From: Nemertoderma westbladi
Lineage: Eukaryota; Xenacoelomorpha; Nemertodermatida; Nemertodermatidae
Length of the DNA stretch: 49,539 bases
Assembly: GCA_032718475.1 (NCBI GenBank)
Contig: JAUCBJ010008965.1
Location: forward strand, 1-49,539
Direction of reading: 5' to 3'
In this document: one piece after another, positions 19,350 through 28,996 of the stretch
Numbering within the stretch: position 1 is the first letter of the stretch
Layout: each line of letters opens with the position of its first letter
Made by a program: the position numbers and the translations under genes
Notes under the pieces: generated by a model
Told to the model about the DNA's origin: nothing
Databases searched by the model: none
What the model saw: the letters and a program-made list of their open reading frames with translations, nothing else

Positions 19350-19858
19350 CGCGGTCACCGTGCCTATAGGGACTCCTTTTACTGCCCCACAACAAACATA
19401 ACGTTTGACGAGTGGGTGAGACAGGCCGATGAGGCATTGCCCCCAATGCTGGCCGATCTCACTAGCACTCGGAATGTGGGGCGTAAGAGGGGTTATGTTA
19501 CTGAGTGGAGGCACCAGAAACGGATGCAGCTGGGTAAGAACATCCAGAAAGGATGGGAGAGGGTGTGTAAGACCTGCGGCGATAGGATCAAGTGTGTGCC
19601 GGGACACACACAGATCAAAGGGAAGTGGTTCTGCCCCAGGAATGTTGATGGGGAGACGGCTGAGCAGTGGCGCCTACGACTGCTTGGCCCCCGCCCACCC
19701 CCTCACCCCCCGGTCCAGTGGTTGGCAAGCGTATTTGCAAGACCTGCCACAATTATATGCTTGCCGCCACTGGCCATAGCCAATTCAGGGGTAGATGGTT
19801 TTGCCCCAACAACAGTGAGGGCGAATCCCTGGAGGAGTGGAAGGCCTGCATACATTAA
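19350..19858 (+). pseudogene. Fragment with tandem zinc-binding C-x2-C / GH / W(F/Y)CP repeats
   Basis: Three copies of one short module. The first is partial (GHRAYRDSFYCP then DEWVR). The second is CKTCGDRIKCVPGHTQIKGK followed by WFCP and a W near its end; the third is CKTC...GHSQFRGRWFCPN then LEEW. Each has C-x2-C, a GH, an R/K-W-(F/Y)-C-P and a terminal Trp, so each could bind one zinc through C-C-H-C. Repeats 1 and 2 share a frame; repeat 3 is in another, with the change in the C-rich stretch at about 19690-19715; stop at 19856. It starts at the CR1-like 3' edge and has no start codon of its own. It may be the C-terminal exon of a host or transposon gene. I cannot name the family. Confidence 0.5.
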
Positions 19859-19871
19859 CGTACAATAATAC

Positions 19872-19921
19872 ACGTAACATACATTACACGTAACATACAT
19901 TAACAAAATGTGCATTTTATA
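19872..19921. repeat. Left copy of ~50-bp duplication flanking the RTE-like LINE
   Basis: It matches 23,679-23,728 with about three mismatches, ending AACAAAATGTGCATTTTATA at both places. The LINE sits exactly between, so this is best read as a long target-site duplication. Confidence 0.75.
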
Positions 19922-19957
19922 CTACTAGGATCGGCATGCTGCATTGCAGCTGCATTT

Positions 19958-22900
19958 TTAAGAATGCTGTGCCGGCTTGTCAACAAAATTGCACCGCCAC
20001 AACTCCCTATCACCCATGACATTTGCTAGATCATCCGCATCTTTAAGGCCAGTGTCCTTTAAGATGCATCTCAAGAAAGTCATGGGCTGTCCACCATGCT
20101 TATTCACTCCATGAGGCTGCCAAAGTACAAGATTATGCACTGGCTGGTCCTCACGGCGAAAGCAATGTCCTGCAAAGCGGAGGCGATTTTGTTCTAGTGT
20201 CAAGCTTGGGGGAACCAATGAGACACCTCCAATGTTATATAGTGTCTGGTTGGAGATGTGTGCATTGTACTTGACACAATGTACCCGGCGTAGCATTCTT
20301 GTGAATGTGCCATCCAGAGATTTGGTGTCCTCAGCAGTTAGAGCCCAGCATGGACTCCCGTAGAGGAGTACTGGAACTACTGCTGCTCTAAATAATCGGA
20401 CCTTAAGTTTCCGATTAATTCTCGGTGACTTCCAAATCCTGGAAAGCCTATTCAAGGCTGCCCATGCCTTTCCCTTACGTATTCGAAGGTCCTCACCTGA
20501 CTTCCGGATCCATGATCCCAGGTAACAGAAGTCGTCCACATGCTCAAGCATACCATCCTTTGAGCTTATGCTCATCCGATCAGAGACTTGCTGAGGACTT
20601 TCAAAGTTAACGGTCAGAATTTTGGTCTTTCTGGAGTTAATAAAAAGACCAACACTAGAAGCAGCATGTTCTAATGAGCTGAGGAGCCGTTGGGCTCCCT
20701 CTAATGATTCTGAGAGTACTCCTAAGTCATCAGCAAAGTCTAGATCAGTTAGGTACTTGGCAGGATTTCCTCGACTTCTGGAGCCAGTAGGTGGAGTTAT
20801 CATCACCCCATCATCATTATGATGATCTAAGGACATGCGTAGAACATAGTCAACCACAATAATGAACAAGAATGGTGCAAGTGTGTCTCCTTGGAGGACG
20901 CCCCATAACACTTCAAATGGTTCTGTGTCACCGTCAACAGTAGACACAAATGTTGTCGAACCATCGTATACTGATCTGATTGCTGCAATAATTTCATCAG
21001 GAATCCCATATAATGAAAGTATGCTGAACATACGTGAGCGAGAGACTGAATCAAAGGCCTTGAAGAAGTCAACAAAGATAACAGCCAGATGCCTGTCTTT
21101 CTTTTTTGATAATTCTTCAATTATCCTTCTAAGTGCCAAAATGGGCTCCATGGTCCCACGACCTTTACGGAACCCATTCTGATTTCCACGGAGCAGTCTC
21201 TCAATGGGATCCCTGATGCGATTTAATAGAATCCTATTGTATAGCTTTGCAGCAATCGAGATCAATGAGATTCCCCGAAAAGAACCATAGAGTGTTAGGT
21301 TGCCCTTCTTGGGAACTGGCACCAACTTATTTGTTTTCATTTCTTGTGGGACTCTTGTTGTTCGGTAGATGTCTACTATGATGGGATAGATGAGCTTTAA
21401 ACACTCAGGTATTTTAAAGACCTCAGGGGGAACACCATCTACTCCACTGGCACGATTGGTCTTAATGCTCTTTGCAGCAGCTTTCACTTCTGCAAAGGAG
21501 ATATCGCCAATGGGAATATCTGGGAGTACAGACTCAGACACTTTTACTTCTATAAAGTTATCAGGCAATACCCTGTCATTATTGAGGAGCTTTTCAAAGT
21601 GGGCTTTCCAACCATTGAGGCGATCGGCTGGTGATTCAGCCTTAACCTTGGTGGTTGGTTGGCTTTTCCGCCCAGTAAGCAGATTGATTGATTTCCATGC
21701 CTGGGATGATTGCCTGCTGTCGTCAGCATCATTGATGGCATCAACCTGTTGGTTTATTAGCTCCTGTAGATTAACAGAGTACTGCCTGTTCAGGGACCTA
21801 GATGCATCCTTAACTGCATTCTTGGCCGCTGTAGTCTGTTTGAGTCGGGACTCTTTCTGCGCCTTATGAAGGTCATTTCGGCACTTCTGAATTTTGTTGT
21901 CAGTCCAGGGGGCCCTTTTCCTGTTTCGAGGGTATACAGGAACTGTTTCTGCAGCTGCTAACTTAACTGCTTCTGTAAAGGCAGTATAGCCCTCACAGTG
22001 ATCTGCCGCCTCAGAGGCAAGAGCCTCATACCTGTTGCTCAGCTGTAGTGTGAAGCTGGATCTCACACTTGGCTGTTGCAACAGAGAGGACCAGTCATGC
22101 CGCGGAAAGGCAGATTTCGTTGTTCTGCTAGCACGCAGACTAAGTCTTACCTTGGCCACAATAAGGCGGTGATCACTGGAGAAGGGTCGAAGTGTAAATG
22201 CATTACAGTCTTGTATAGAGCTCCTGTATTTCCTACGAAACAGAATATGGTCTATCTGGGACTTGTGACCACTGGGTCCACTATGAGTCCATAGCTTTCC
22301 AGTTCGCTTCTTGAACTGGGTTCCAGCCGAAAACAATCCATTTCCAGAGATAAAATCCTGAAGATGGACAGAATTTCGGTTAACACTATTGCTATAGACC
22401 CAGGGCGATGTAGGTGATTGATGCAGACTTGCATTAAAGTCTCCCAGGAATGTTAAGAATGCATGCTGATCCACTCCATCAGTAGCTGCTTGTAGATTGT
22501 GGTAGAAATTTTCCACCTCCTCTACAGGGGCAACACTAGTTGGAGAGTAGCACACAATCAGAACCACCTTAGGAAACTTCTTAGCCAGTCTTCCAGAACA
22601 TGAGAAGTGGCAACGGATGATGCGGTTAGAGATTTGGTCTATTTTGTCCAATGCTGCATGTGCAGTTGGATTCATCAATAGACCAATTCCACCATTGCCA
22701 CTATCATCTGCTGACGCGAGGGCGAGTCGCCAACCGCCCCCCATGTCCTTAATCAGAACATCATCAGTCTGTCCAGTCTGCATTCGGTGCTCTTGAACAC
22801 CCACTGCGCTAAGAGAAAGCTTATCTGCCAAGGCAGTCAGCTCACCTTGTCGCATTGGGGACCCGAGTGTTAGGGTGTTTACTGAGGCTAGTCTAGTGAC

Positions 22901-23260
22901 TTGCCTCAGATTCACCAATGGCTTTGTTGGTCGGGGTGGAACATGAGAGTAGCCTCCAACTCCAGAATCCCTCTCCCCATCACAATCTGGCCTCCCTGGT
23001 GACCCAGGGTTTGGGCCAGAAAGGTCATCAGGAAAGGGACTCAAAGAATTGTTGGCTGCTCTCTCTCCAGTTGGGGGTGAGACAGGCAGCCGGTCAGGAG
23101 TTAACTGACGCCTGTGAGGCCGATTGTGTCCGGTAATTCCACTGGCCTCTAGTGGCCGGACCTCCGCATTGCTAATGTAATCCATAGTGGGGGGTTGTGG
23201 GGTGCTTTTTTGCCGAGTCAGCTCTCGGGGCAAATACCGCACCCTGGTTTGCCATTCCAC
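19958..23260 (-). CDS. RTE-like LINE ORF: endonuclease plus reverse transcriptase
   Basis: 1100 residues in one open frame from ATG at 23260. After a Pro/Arg-rich N-terminus of about 115 residues comes an apurinic-type endonuclease: N..T near 127, VQEHRM about 155, LGDFNAS about 272, QIDHILF about 336 and SSDHRLIV about 365. The RT follows: VPVPKKG, RGISLISIAAKLYNR, FVDFFKAFDS, GVLQGDTLAPFLF and the catalytic DFADD (FADD instead of YADD). The C-terminal region ends with FAGHCFRR and a GGQP..TFLR segment, as in RTE-type proteins. No lesion is visible, so this copy may be retrotransposition-competent. RTE versus a related clade (Proto2, RTEX) cannot be settled without a tree. Confidence 0.87.
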   Translation of the reverse strand: MEWQTRVRYLPRELTRQKSTPQPPTMDYISNAEVRPLEASGITGHNRPHRRQLTPDRLPVSPPTGERAANNSLSPFPDDLSGPNPGSPGRPDCDGERDSGVGGYSHVPPRPTKPLVNLRQVTRLASVNTLTLGSPMRQGELTALADKLSLSAVGVQEHRMQTGQTDDVLIKDMGGGWRLALASADDSGNGGIGLLMNPTAHAALDKIDQISNRIIRCHFSCSGRLAKKFPKVVLIVCYSPTSVAPVEEVENFYHNLQAATDGVDQHAFLTFLGDFNASLHQSPTSPWVYSNSVNRNSVHLQDFISGNGLFSAGTQFKKRTGKLWTHSGPSGHKSQIDHILFRRKYRSSIQDCNAFTLRPFSSDHRLIVAKVRLSLRASRTTKSAFPRHDWSSLLQQPSVRSSFTLQLSNRYEALASEAADHCEGYTAFTEAVKLAAAETVPVYPRNRKRAPWTDNKIQKCRNDLHKAQKESRLKQTTAAKNAVKDASRSLNRQYSVNLQELINQQVDAINDADDSRQSSQAWKSINLLTGRKSQPTTKVKAESPADRLNGWKAHFEKLLNNDRVLPDNFIEVKVSESVLPDIPIGDISFAEVKAAAKSIKTNRASGVDGVPPEVFKIPECLKLIYPIIVDIYRTTRVPQEMKTNKLVPVPKKGNLTLYGSFRGISLISIAAKLYNRILLNRIRDPIERLLRGNQNGFRKGRGTMEPILALRRIIEELSKKKDRHLAVIFVDFFKAFDSVSRSRMFSILSLYGIPDEIIAAIRSVYDGSTTFVSTVDGDTEPFEVLWGVLQGDTLAPFLFIIVVDYVLRMSLDHHNDDGVMITPPTGSRSRGNPAKYLTDLDFADDLGVLSESLEGAQRLLSSLEHAASSVGLFINSRKTKILTVNFESPQQVSDRMSISSKDGMLEHVDDFCYLGSWIRKSGEDLRIRKGKAWAALNRLSRIWKSPRINRKLKVRLFRAAVVPVLLYGSPCWALTAEDTKSLDGTFTRMLRRVHCVKYNAHISNQTLYNIGGVSLVPPSLTLEQNRLRFAGHCFRREDQPVHNLVLWQPHGVNKHGGQPMTFLRCILKDTGLKDADDLANVMGDRELWRCNFVDKPAQHS

Positions 23261-23678
23261 AGGGTGGGTGTCGCAATGGAGTCAGATATGAGGCCCATCA
23301 CCCATATCTACTCTGGCGCACATGACCCACCATTGGCTGTTGCAGCTCATCTGCTGGGTCATGCCCTGTACCCTTGCTGCCAGGTGCAGGTCGCAGTGAA
23401 GTGCTCTCAGAGTGGACATGAGAACACTCTACTCCTGACCAGCCATTGGTAGATCACCATCTGCCTGGTCAGGCCATATACCCCTGCAGCCAAGTATATG
23501 GGTCCTTAATCCAGGACCAAGGGCGTCCTTATCCCTGAACGAAGGGGGTCCTAGTTACAGGACCAGATTTGCCCTAGTAATAGGGTCTATGCAGCTACAG
23601 GTGGCACCTCCTTTATGCTGCATGGAGGTGGCAAGTTTTCTTGATCAATGACCTAGAATACCTGACCTGACCAGACAA
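23261..23678 (-). other. 5' UTR of the RTE-like LINE
   Basis: Non-coding leader upstream of the ATG at 23260. It contains several CAGGACC / GGTCCTG-type blocks in both orientations (about 23510-23580) and palindromic TGCAGC...GCTGCA segments that could fold. The downstream half (23261-23440) reappears in the deleted copy at 24,640-24,880. Confidence 0.55.
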
Positions 23679-23728
23679 CCATAACATACATTACACCTAA
23701 GATACATTAACAAAATGTGCATTTTATA
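23679..23728. repeat. Right copy of ~50-bp duplication flanking the RTE-like LINE
   Basis: Partner of 19,872-19,921. It differs at about three positions (for example ACACCTAAG versus ACACGTAAC). Confidence 0.75.
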
Positions 23729-24265
23729 GGCCTATTATGTATCATTTGGTTCGTATTCATATATATTATATTACTTGGTATAGTTTATATATTTAAAGTA
23801 AATATAGTATTGTTATTATTATTAAAGAACATGATCTACAAATATTTGATATTATTTTATAAACTTTTATATAAAAGTATATGTTTCTAAAAGATAATAC
23901 TACAAGCAGGGAACAACACTAAGGGAATTCTCGATCCCCTTTGGTTGAATAAAATGGGCCCCGTCCGCCAGGCATCCATATCAAGGCATCACAACATTAG
24001 TAAGCTAAACGAGGCCTGTACAAAAGAATACTGCAATCCGATTGGCTGTAGTATTGGAGTAGGGAGTTGTACTATGCTGGACGCGTCATAAATAATAACA
24101 TGAGGGGATTCCCTGTTACTTTTCTTAATCTGTTATGCATTCGACGAGTAATTTAACACCATTGGTATAGCGTAAAAAAGGTATGCACTAATTGAATTAT
24201 TAAATATAACAAATATAGATAAGTTAAGAAATAAGATATCTGAGAAACGGAGGATATATGCAAGT
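23729..24265. other. Non-coding, AT-rich
   Basis: No gene. An imperfect inverted pair (AGGGAATTCTCGATCCCCT near 23930, GAGGGGATTCCCTGTTAC near 24105) hints at a small degraded foldback element, but the ends are not clear. Confidence 0.35.
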
Positions 24266-24880
24266 TTAAGATGCGTCTCAAGAAAGTCATGGGCTGTCCA
24301 CCATGCTTATTCACTCCATGAGGCTGCCAAAATACAAGATTATGCACTGGCTTGTCCTCACGGCGAAAGCAATGTCCTGCGATTTTGTTCTAGTGTCAAG
24401 CTTGGGGGAACCAATGAGACACCTCCAATGTTATATAGTGTCTGGTTGGAGATGTGTGCATTGTACTTGACACAATGAACCCGGCGTAACATTCTAGTGA
24501 ATGTGCCGTCCAGAGATTTGGTGTCCTCAGCATTTAGAGCCCAGCATGGACGACGCCTGTGAGGCCGATTGTGTCCGGTAATTCTACTGGCCTCTAGTGG
24601 CCGGACCTCCGCATTACTAATGTAATCCATAGTGGGGGGTTGGGGGGTGCTTTTTTGCCGAGTCAGCCTTCGGGGCAAATACCACACCCTGGTTTGCCGT
24701 TCCACAGGGTGGGTGTCGCAGTGCAGTCAGATATGAGGCCCATCACCCGTATCTGCTCTGGCACACATGACCCACCATTGGCTGTGCAGCTCATCTGCTG
24801 GGTCATGCCCTGTACCCCTGCTGCCAGGTGCAGGTCGCAGTGAAGTGTACTCAGAGTGGACATGAGAACACTCTACTCTA
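24266..24880 (-). mobile_element. RTE-like LINE copy with a ~2.75-kb internal deletion
   Basis: 24,266-24,550 matches the ORF's C-terminal end and 24,551-24,880 matches its N-terminus and 5' UTR. The junction is at about 24,550, joining positions equivalent to 20,353 and 23,106 of the long copy. It lacks the 3' end (starts about 140 bases inside) and has an 11-base deletion near 24,380. Two short open frames are remnants of the same ORF. Confidence 0.85.
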
Positions 24881-25662
24881 AAAGCACCACATTTTGCACC
24901 CACTTCCGAAAAATAAAAGTTTGAGATGTCTGGTTCGAAAATTATATATTCAATTGAATTCAGAACAGCCATAAACCTCTAAAACGCAAGAAATAAATTG
25001 TCACAAGCAATTTTATATATTGAATGGATTTTCAAAATTTCGTGCTAGCACCAAAATTTTCACACAGCACACACAGCAATTAGAGCGCACCCATTTAAGT
25101 TGCTTCAATTTTTCATATAAAACTTTAAAAACTTACCTGCCTATTGAACCACCAAATCATCACATTTAATTTAAAAATTCGTTATTTACCTTTTGGACAA
25201 TGTTGACAGAACTATTTTTCTATAATTCTTGTTCACCCACGAGTTTCTTTTTTCAATTTATTGTCTAAAGTTTCGAAAGTTTAAGTTCATATTGAAACCG
25301 CCAACTCGTCACATTTAATGAAAAAATACTTTTTTTTCCTTTGTAATATGTTGAAAAAACAATTTTGACAACGTTTTGGCGCACTTAGACGTATTATTTT
25401 TATTTTTTGTTCTTTATAAAGAATACCGGTTTGGTTTTATATATTTTTTTATATCAAAAAGAAAACAAAAATACGTCCCATTTTCGTTTAAAAGTGGATC
25501 ACATTTATATGCAATGAGAATGAACGGTATTTAATGTGCCGAAATGCAGGAGTTTTATTTCCTTTCCAGAGAGTGACAGAGCCTGGGAGACGATTAAGTG
25601 GTTCAAGCTAACTTTACCTATTGAGCCACTTTTATACCACATTTTTCAAAAATTTCTTTTCG
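24881..25662. repeat. Diverged ~165-bp tandem repeat, left of the provirus
   Basis: Segments such as 'AGTTTGAGATGTCTGG', 'CAATTGAATTCAGAAC..CCATAAACC' and 'TTTCGTGCTAGCACCAAAATTT' recur here and, in several more copies, right of the provirus (44,480-45,120). The far part (about 25,130-25,660) is AT-rich with no feature I can identify. Confidence 0.5.
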
Positions 25663-25667
25663 AAATT
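25663..25667. repeat. Target-site duplication AAATT, left
   Basis: AAATT immediately before the left LTR and again at 44,159-44,163 immediately after the right LTR; 5 bp is usual for Bel/Pao. Confidence 0.75.
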
Positions 25668-27033
25668 TAATGCGAAGAGACAGTGACAATACCTGCAATA
25701 TCTTACTGTAAAGTTTGTGAATCAAATCATAAATCCGACCTTCTCACCAAAACAGTAAACTCCAAGTAAGTGAATATATTGCAGTATTGGTCCCTTATAA
25801 CCGGTGAGGCAGAAAACAGTCTACGAGCAGACAAACTTCGATAAAACAAAATCCCGCGCAGCGAATCCTAAAATCAGGCTGACTCACTGACGGACTAAGG
25901 GGCTCGTATACTTTGCCGCGGTGTGATTTATATGGTTGGGCGAAAGAGACGCTAGCTAGGTGCAGAGATTTTGGAGATGTCTAACTAGCGGGCAAAGCGC
26001 AGTACGGACAAAAGTTAATTTTATATATTTTGAGGTGTAAATAATTTCTAACGCGCGCGTGTTAATTCTGAACCGTCAAGATCAGTTTTGCTCCTTCATA
26101 TATATAATTACTGGGTACGGTGTGCATTTTACAAATATTCTAATTTTGTAACTTGTAGGGCCAATACTCACGAATAATAAGGCTCCTTCCCCTCTTGCGT
26201 ATTTCCAGGACTCAAATTCAGGCATAAAGTTAATGCTACGCCCAGAATTCGGCAATTTTAATTTACCAGGTCCCTAATACTAAGAAGAAATGTGTTAGTT
26301 TACTACAGTAGGCGTACGGTTACTAATAGCTAGCCTGGCGTCCTATCTAGAATTTTGGTTACCTAGGTGGGCTTGGTAACTTCCTATCAGGATGTCGGCG
26401 GGGACACGGTAGATGTTAGTATATCCCTAATAGCCTCAATTTATTTGCGCCTAGTCGTAAACTGCCCTACCGCCTGAACGGTACAATCCTAATTCAGGTG
26501 AAACACAGCAACCCTCCTAGCCTACAAGTTCTAATGCAATGGACACCGTTGTACTACAAATAGTCGCAGACGCACCTGTACTTAGCAAGCGTTAGGCGTA
26601 CAGTTTGCTGCACCCTACCAATGTGTATGCTTTGTACCGGTGTGCCTACGTCCTATCTGCGTACTAGTATCTCTGCCTGAGCTCTCTCCCCCCTCCCCCC
26701 GTAGGAATATGAAGGTCTACTGCGGTTTTTTCCTGAATTAAGACAGTACAGTCCCTAGATGTAATTTTAGGCGTACAGCGTGTCACTACCTCTACCTTTG
26801 ATCTTTGGTCTTACACTTAGGTAGCAAGGCATCGAACGCTGTCTAACCTTTCAGGCGATGGGCGAATAACTAAGATGATATTGCGGGTTGTCTCCTGTCT
26901 ACATTCCCTTGATGTTCCCGTTCATTGCTGCGGCCCGAAGTCTAGCCAACCATCCTGTCCCTTAGTTGGGTTAACCGTGGTGAAGCATGATAAAACAGAT
27001 AGAAAAGAGCAGATGTGACAAGTATTTCTAACT

Positions 27034-27039
27034 TTTATT
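27034..27039 (-). terminator. Polyadenylation signal AATAAA in the 3' LTR
   Basis: AATAAA on the minus strand, about 100 bases downstream of the TATA box, so R would be short. The same string is at 43,622-43,627 in the other LTR. Confidence 0.55.
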
Positions 27040-27136
27040 ACAAAATCAAACAATAACTATTATACAATAAACAATGTAATCTGAAATAATATTGTGTAAG
27101 ATAGAAGATTGATTAATAACTAATGAACAAATCGCA

Positions 27137-27146
27137 CCTTTATATA
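27137..27146 (-). promoter_or_regulatory. TATA box in the left LTR
   Basis: TATATAAAGG on the minus strand, a good core-promoter match in the direction of gag-pol; transcription should start near 27,110-27,115. Confidence 0.6.
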
Positions 27147-27357
27147 GCAAATTTGTGCTGCAATCAATCGAGAAAATTCTCGATTGTTCTATAGGTTCTA
27201 ACAGGTTTTTAAAGATAGCTATTGGTCCAGCTAATATATAACTTGTACGACATTGGTTACAATCTACAGTCCCATTGGTTAATCTAGGTACGGACAAATG
27301 CAATTTAATTTGTAGCGGTCAATTTAAAGGAGTTGAAATTCTGCACAAAAAATAATT

Positions 27358-27434
27358 CGCACCTACTAGGATTCGAACTCAATACCTACTACACATATAA
27401 TTTCCAACGCTCTACCGACTGAGCTACTGAACCA
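27358..27434 (-). repeat. tRNA-like segment (A and B boxes) in LTR U3
   Basis: In element direction it reads TAGCTCAGTCGGTAGAGC (A box and D arm) and, about 30 bases on, GAGTTCGAATCCTA (B box). The acceptor and T stems do not pair properly, so it is tRNA-derived and not a tRNA gene. An identical segment is at 43,954-44,030. Confidence 0.7.
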
Positions 27435-27562
27435 CTTGACTAATCATCGTTCAAATATATATGGCAAATACAAATGAGGACTTGATGTAATCTTTAGCAA
27501 AGTTAATTCGAATAAAATAAAAATTTTGAAAATCCACGGCATTTAGGGAATATAATTCTATA

Positions 27563-28354
27563 CCGCTCCATGAAAACAGGATATTATCGTGCATAAAATA
27601 TATGGTTTTCACCAATAATCAATCAATTTATAGAATACTTAGGGCGTACTTACATATTTACAAATTAAATTTCAAGCAATACTTCCTTTCTACATAATGA
27701 TTCGATACAAAATAATTACAAATTCAAACTTTACATATTTAAGGCTTTACTAAGTAAGTACAATATAAATCTAAATTAAATTCACCAATATAAATCTATT
27801 GCATCTCAATATTGCATAAATTCAAACAATTACAAATACAAATAAATGAAAATCATAAGAAAGGCTCGCGAGTCTTCCATCTACTATTGCATCTCAAATA
27901 TTGCATAAATTCAAATAATTACAAATACTTTCGTGCCTAAATGTAGATTGCATGAGTTCGGAATAATTACAAATATGAGTCTTTCTAAGTACAAAACTTT
28001 CTAACTATAAAACTTTCTAAATACAAAATATAACATTTTACAAATGAAACTATAAGAAAGGCCCACGAGTCTTCCATCTACTCTTACTTTCTATTTCACT
28101 GTAAATACACATACTGCTTATAAGATATAAATTGCATAGTATTCGGAACAATATAAATTGCATAAGTTCGGAATAAACACAAATATAAAATATAAATCTT
28201 GCAAAATATAAATTCTTACTGAATATAAATCTTACTAAATATGAGTTCTTTCAGAATACAAAACTTACTAATTAAATATAAAACATATAATTCAAATAAA
28301 TCACAAATTCACAAGAAAGGCTCACGAGTCTTCCGTCCACCCTTGCCCTCCCTT
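27563..28354 (-). other. 3' untranslated region of the Bel/Pao element
   Basis: AT-rich, between the last accessory ORF and the 3' LTR. It has a direct repeat of a ~42-bp block (ATTGCATCTCAATATTGCAT... at about 27,798 and 27,886) and three copies of the dispersed 16-bp motif. The polypurine tract next to the LTR is weak (GGAGCGG). Confidence 0.5.
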
Positions 28355-28996
28355 TTATCGCTTTGTTGATCGAGCCCTGCCGCGTCCTCGAAAACTGCGC
28401 ACAGGTGACTTTGCTCGCGATATGGGACTCGTGGGGCGAGTCACTGGTTTCGCTTGGACGTTTAGAGACGGTGCGACTATTTCCTCGCAAATTCGTCTAT
28501 TTGGCATCCCAAAACCTCGACCGATTCCTCGTGACCGTTCAGTTGTCACTACAGTTGGTAAAACGTCTGGGAACACGCGAGAAGCGGACGACGCAGACCC
28601 AAGAGTAGCTTGCGCCCCCTTTTGATCAGCTGGTGTATGTCCCGATCCTCCTGTTGGTTCTCTAGGAAGCGATACCGTATCCCGAGTAATTCGAATGGTC
28701 GGCTCAACTCCCTTGCGTTCTTCTATATTAATAGACTTCTTTAATTGTTGGCTAACTTTCTGGACCCTTATGATCCTACCCTGCCCGTCCTCCCGAGGGT
28801 GACGTGCAGACGGCGCAACCGGAGTGGCTGGTATGTCGGTCGCCTCTAGGATCTCCTCTTCCTCGAATACGCTCGCTCGTATACGTTTATGGTAGAATGC
28901 GGCTCGGTACGCCCATGCGACGGTTAACCAAGCTCCTTTATTTCGCTTTTCTGTTCGAAAACGGTCAAATTCACCATATGTGATACGATTGAACAT
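28355..28996 (-). CDS. Bel/Pao accessory ORF B (basic, Arg/Ser-rich), unknown
   Basis: 213 residues. The N-terminus overlaps the end of accessory ORF A by 26 bases in a different frame, which suggests coupled translation, a frameshift fusion or a splice. The N-terminal ~50 residues are mixed (ITYGEFDRFR, AWAYRAAFYHKR). A middle part is rich in Pro, Thr and charged residues, and the C-terminus is strongly basic with RGRGRARSTKR. No transmembrane segment, signal peptide or zinc motif, so it does not look like an envelope protein although it lies in the env position. A nucleic-acid-binding role is possible. Confidence 0.5.
   Translation of the reverse strand: MFNRITYGEFDRFRTEKRNKGAWLTVAWAYRAAFYHKRIRASVFEEEEILEATDIPATPVAPSARHPREDGQGRIIRVQKVSQQLKKSINIEERKGVEPTIRITRDTVSLPREPTGGSGHTPADQKGAQATLGSASSASRVFPDVLPTVVTTERSRGIGRGFGMPNRRICEEIVAPSLNVQAKPVTRPTSPISRAKSPVRSFRGRGRARSTKR

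Larger units (their letters stand above)
16670..19350 (+). pseudogene. CR1-like LINE fragment (end of EN linker, RT, C-terminus)
   Basis: Frames at about 16680-17051, 17072-17257, 17860-19017 and 19018-19369 together give a CR1/Jockey-group non-LTR ORF2. The linker has HKTVTVRSMKNYSK, and the RT blocks are STGLDLIPARFLKD, NYRPVSILSIVSKILER, LDLQKAFDTVDHEIL, GVPQGSILGPLLF and LYADDSALIF. A C-terminal domain with MDYACSSWYEGL follows. It is 5'-truncated (no endonuclease), has frameshifts at about 17050 and 19015, and is split by an unrelated insertion at 17258-17859. The 3' end merges with the zinc-repeat fragment near 19350. Confidence 0.87.
19922..23678 (-). mobile_element. RTE-like LINE, apparently full-length copy
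   Basis: On the minus strand. The 3' end has a very short 3' UTR (about 35 bases) and a short TAG-repeat tail (CCTAGTAG), and the 5' end lies near 23,678 just inside the flanking duplication. The ~420-base 5' UTR has repeated GGACC-type blocks. A second copy at 31,413-33,475 is about 99.5% identical by eye (about ten differences in 2 kb) and a third lies at 24,266-24,880, so the family has been active recently. Confidence 0.82.
25668..27562 (-). repeat. 3' LTR of the Bel/Pao provirus
   Basis: 1895 bp, direct partner of 42,256-44,158. In element direction it holds a U3 of about 420 bp containing a tRNA-like segment and a 22-bp palindrome (27,165-27,186), a TATA box, a short R with a polyadenylation signal, and a U5 of about 1.3 kb, which is unusually long. 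No coding frame of note. Confidence 0.92.

Noticed and set aside
20425-23452. Many plus-strand frames opposite the RTE-like ORF (repeated at 31.9-33.4 kb)
   Set aside because: They are antisense shadows of the LINE ORF; the same shadows reappear in the second copy.
27358-27434. Functional tRNA genes in the LTRs and at 47,660-47,735
   Set aside because: A and B boxes are good, but acceptor and T stems do not pair and the sequences sit in repeats. They are called tRNA-derived.
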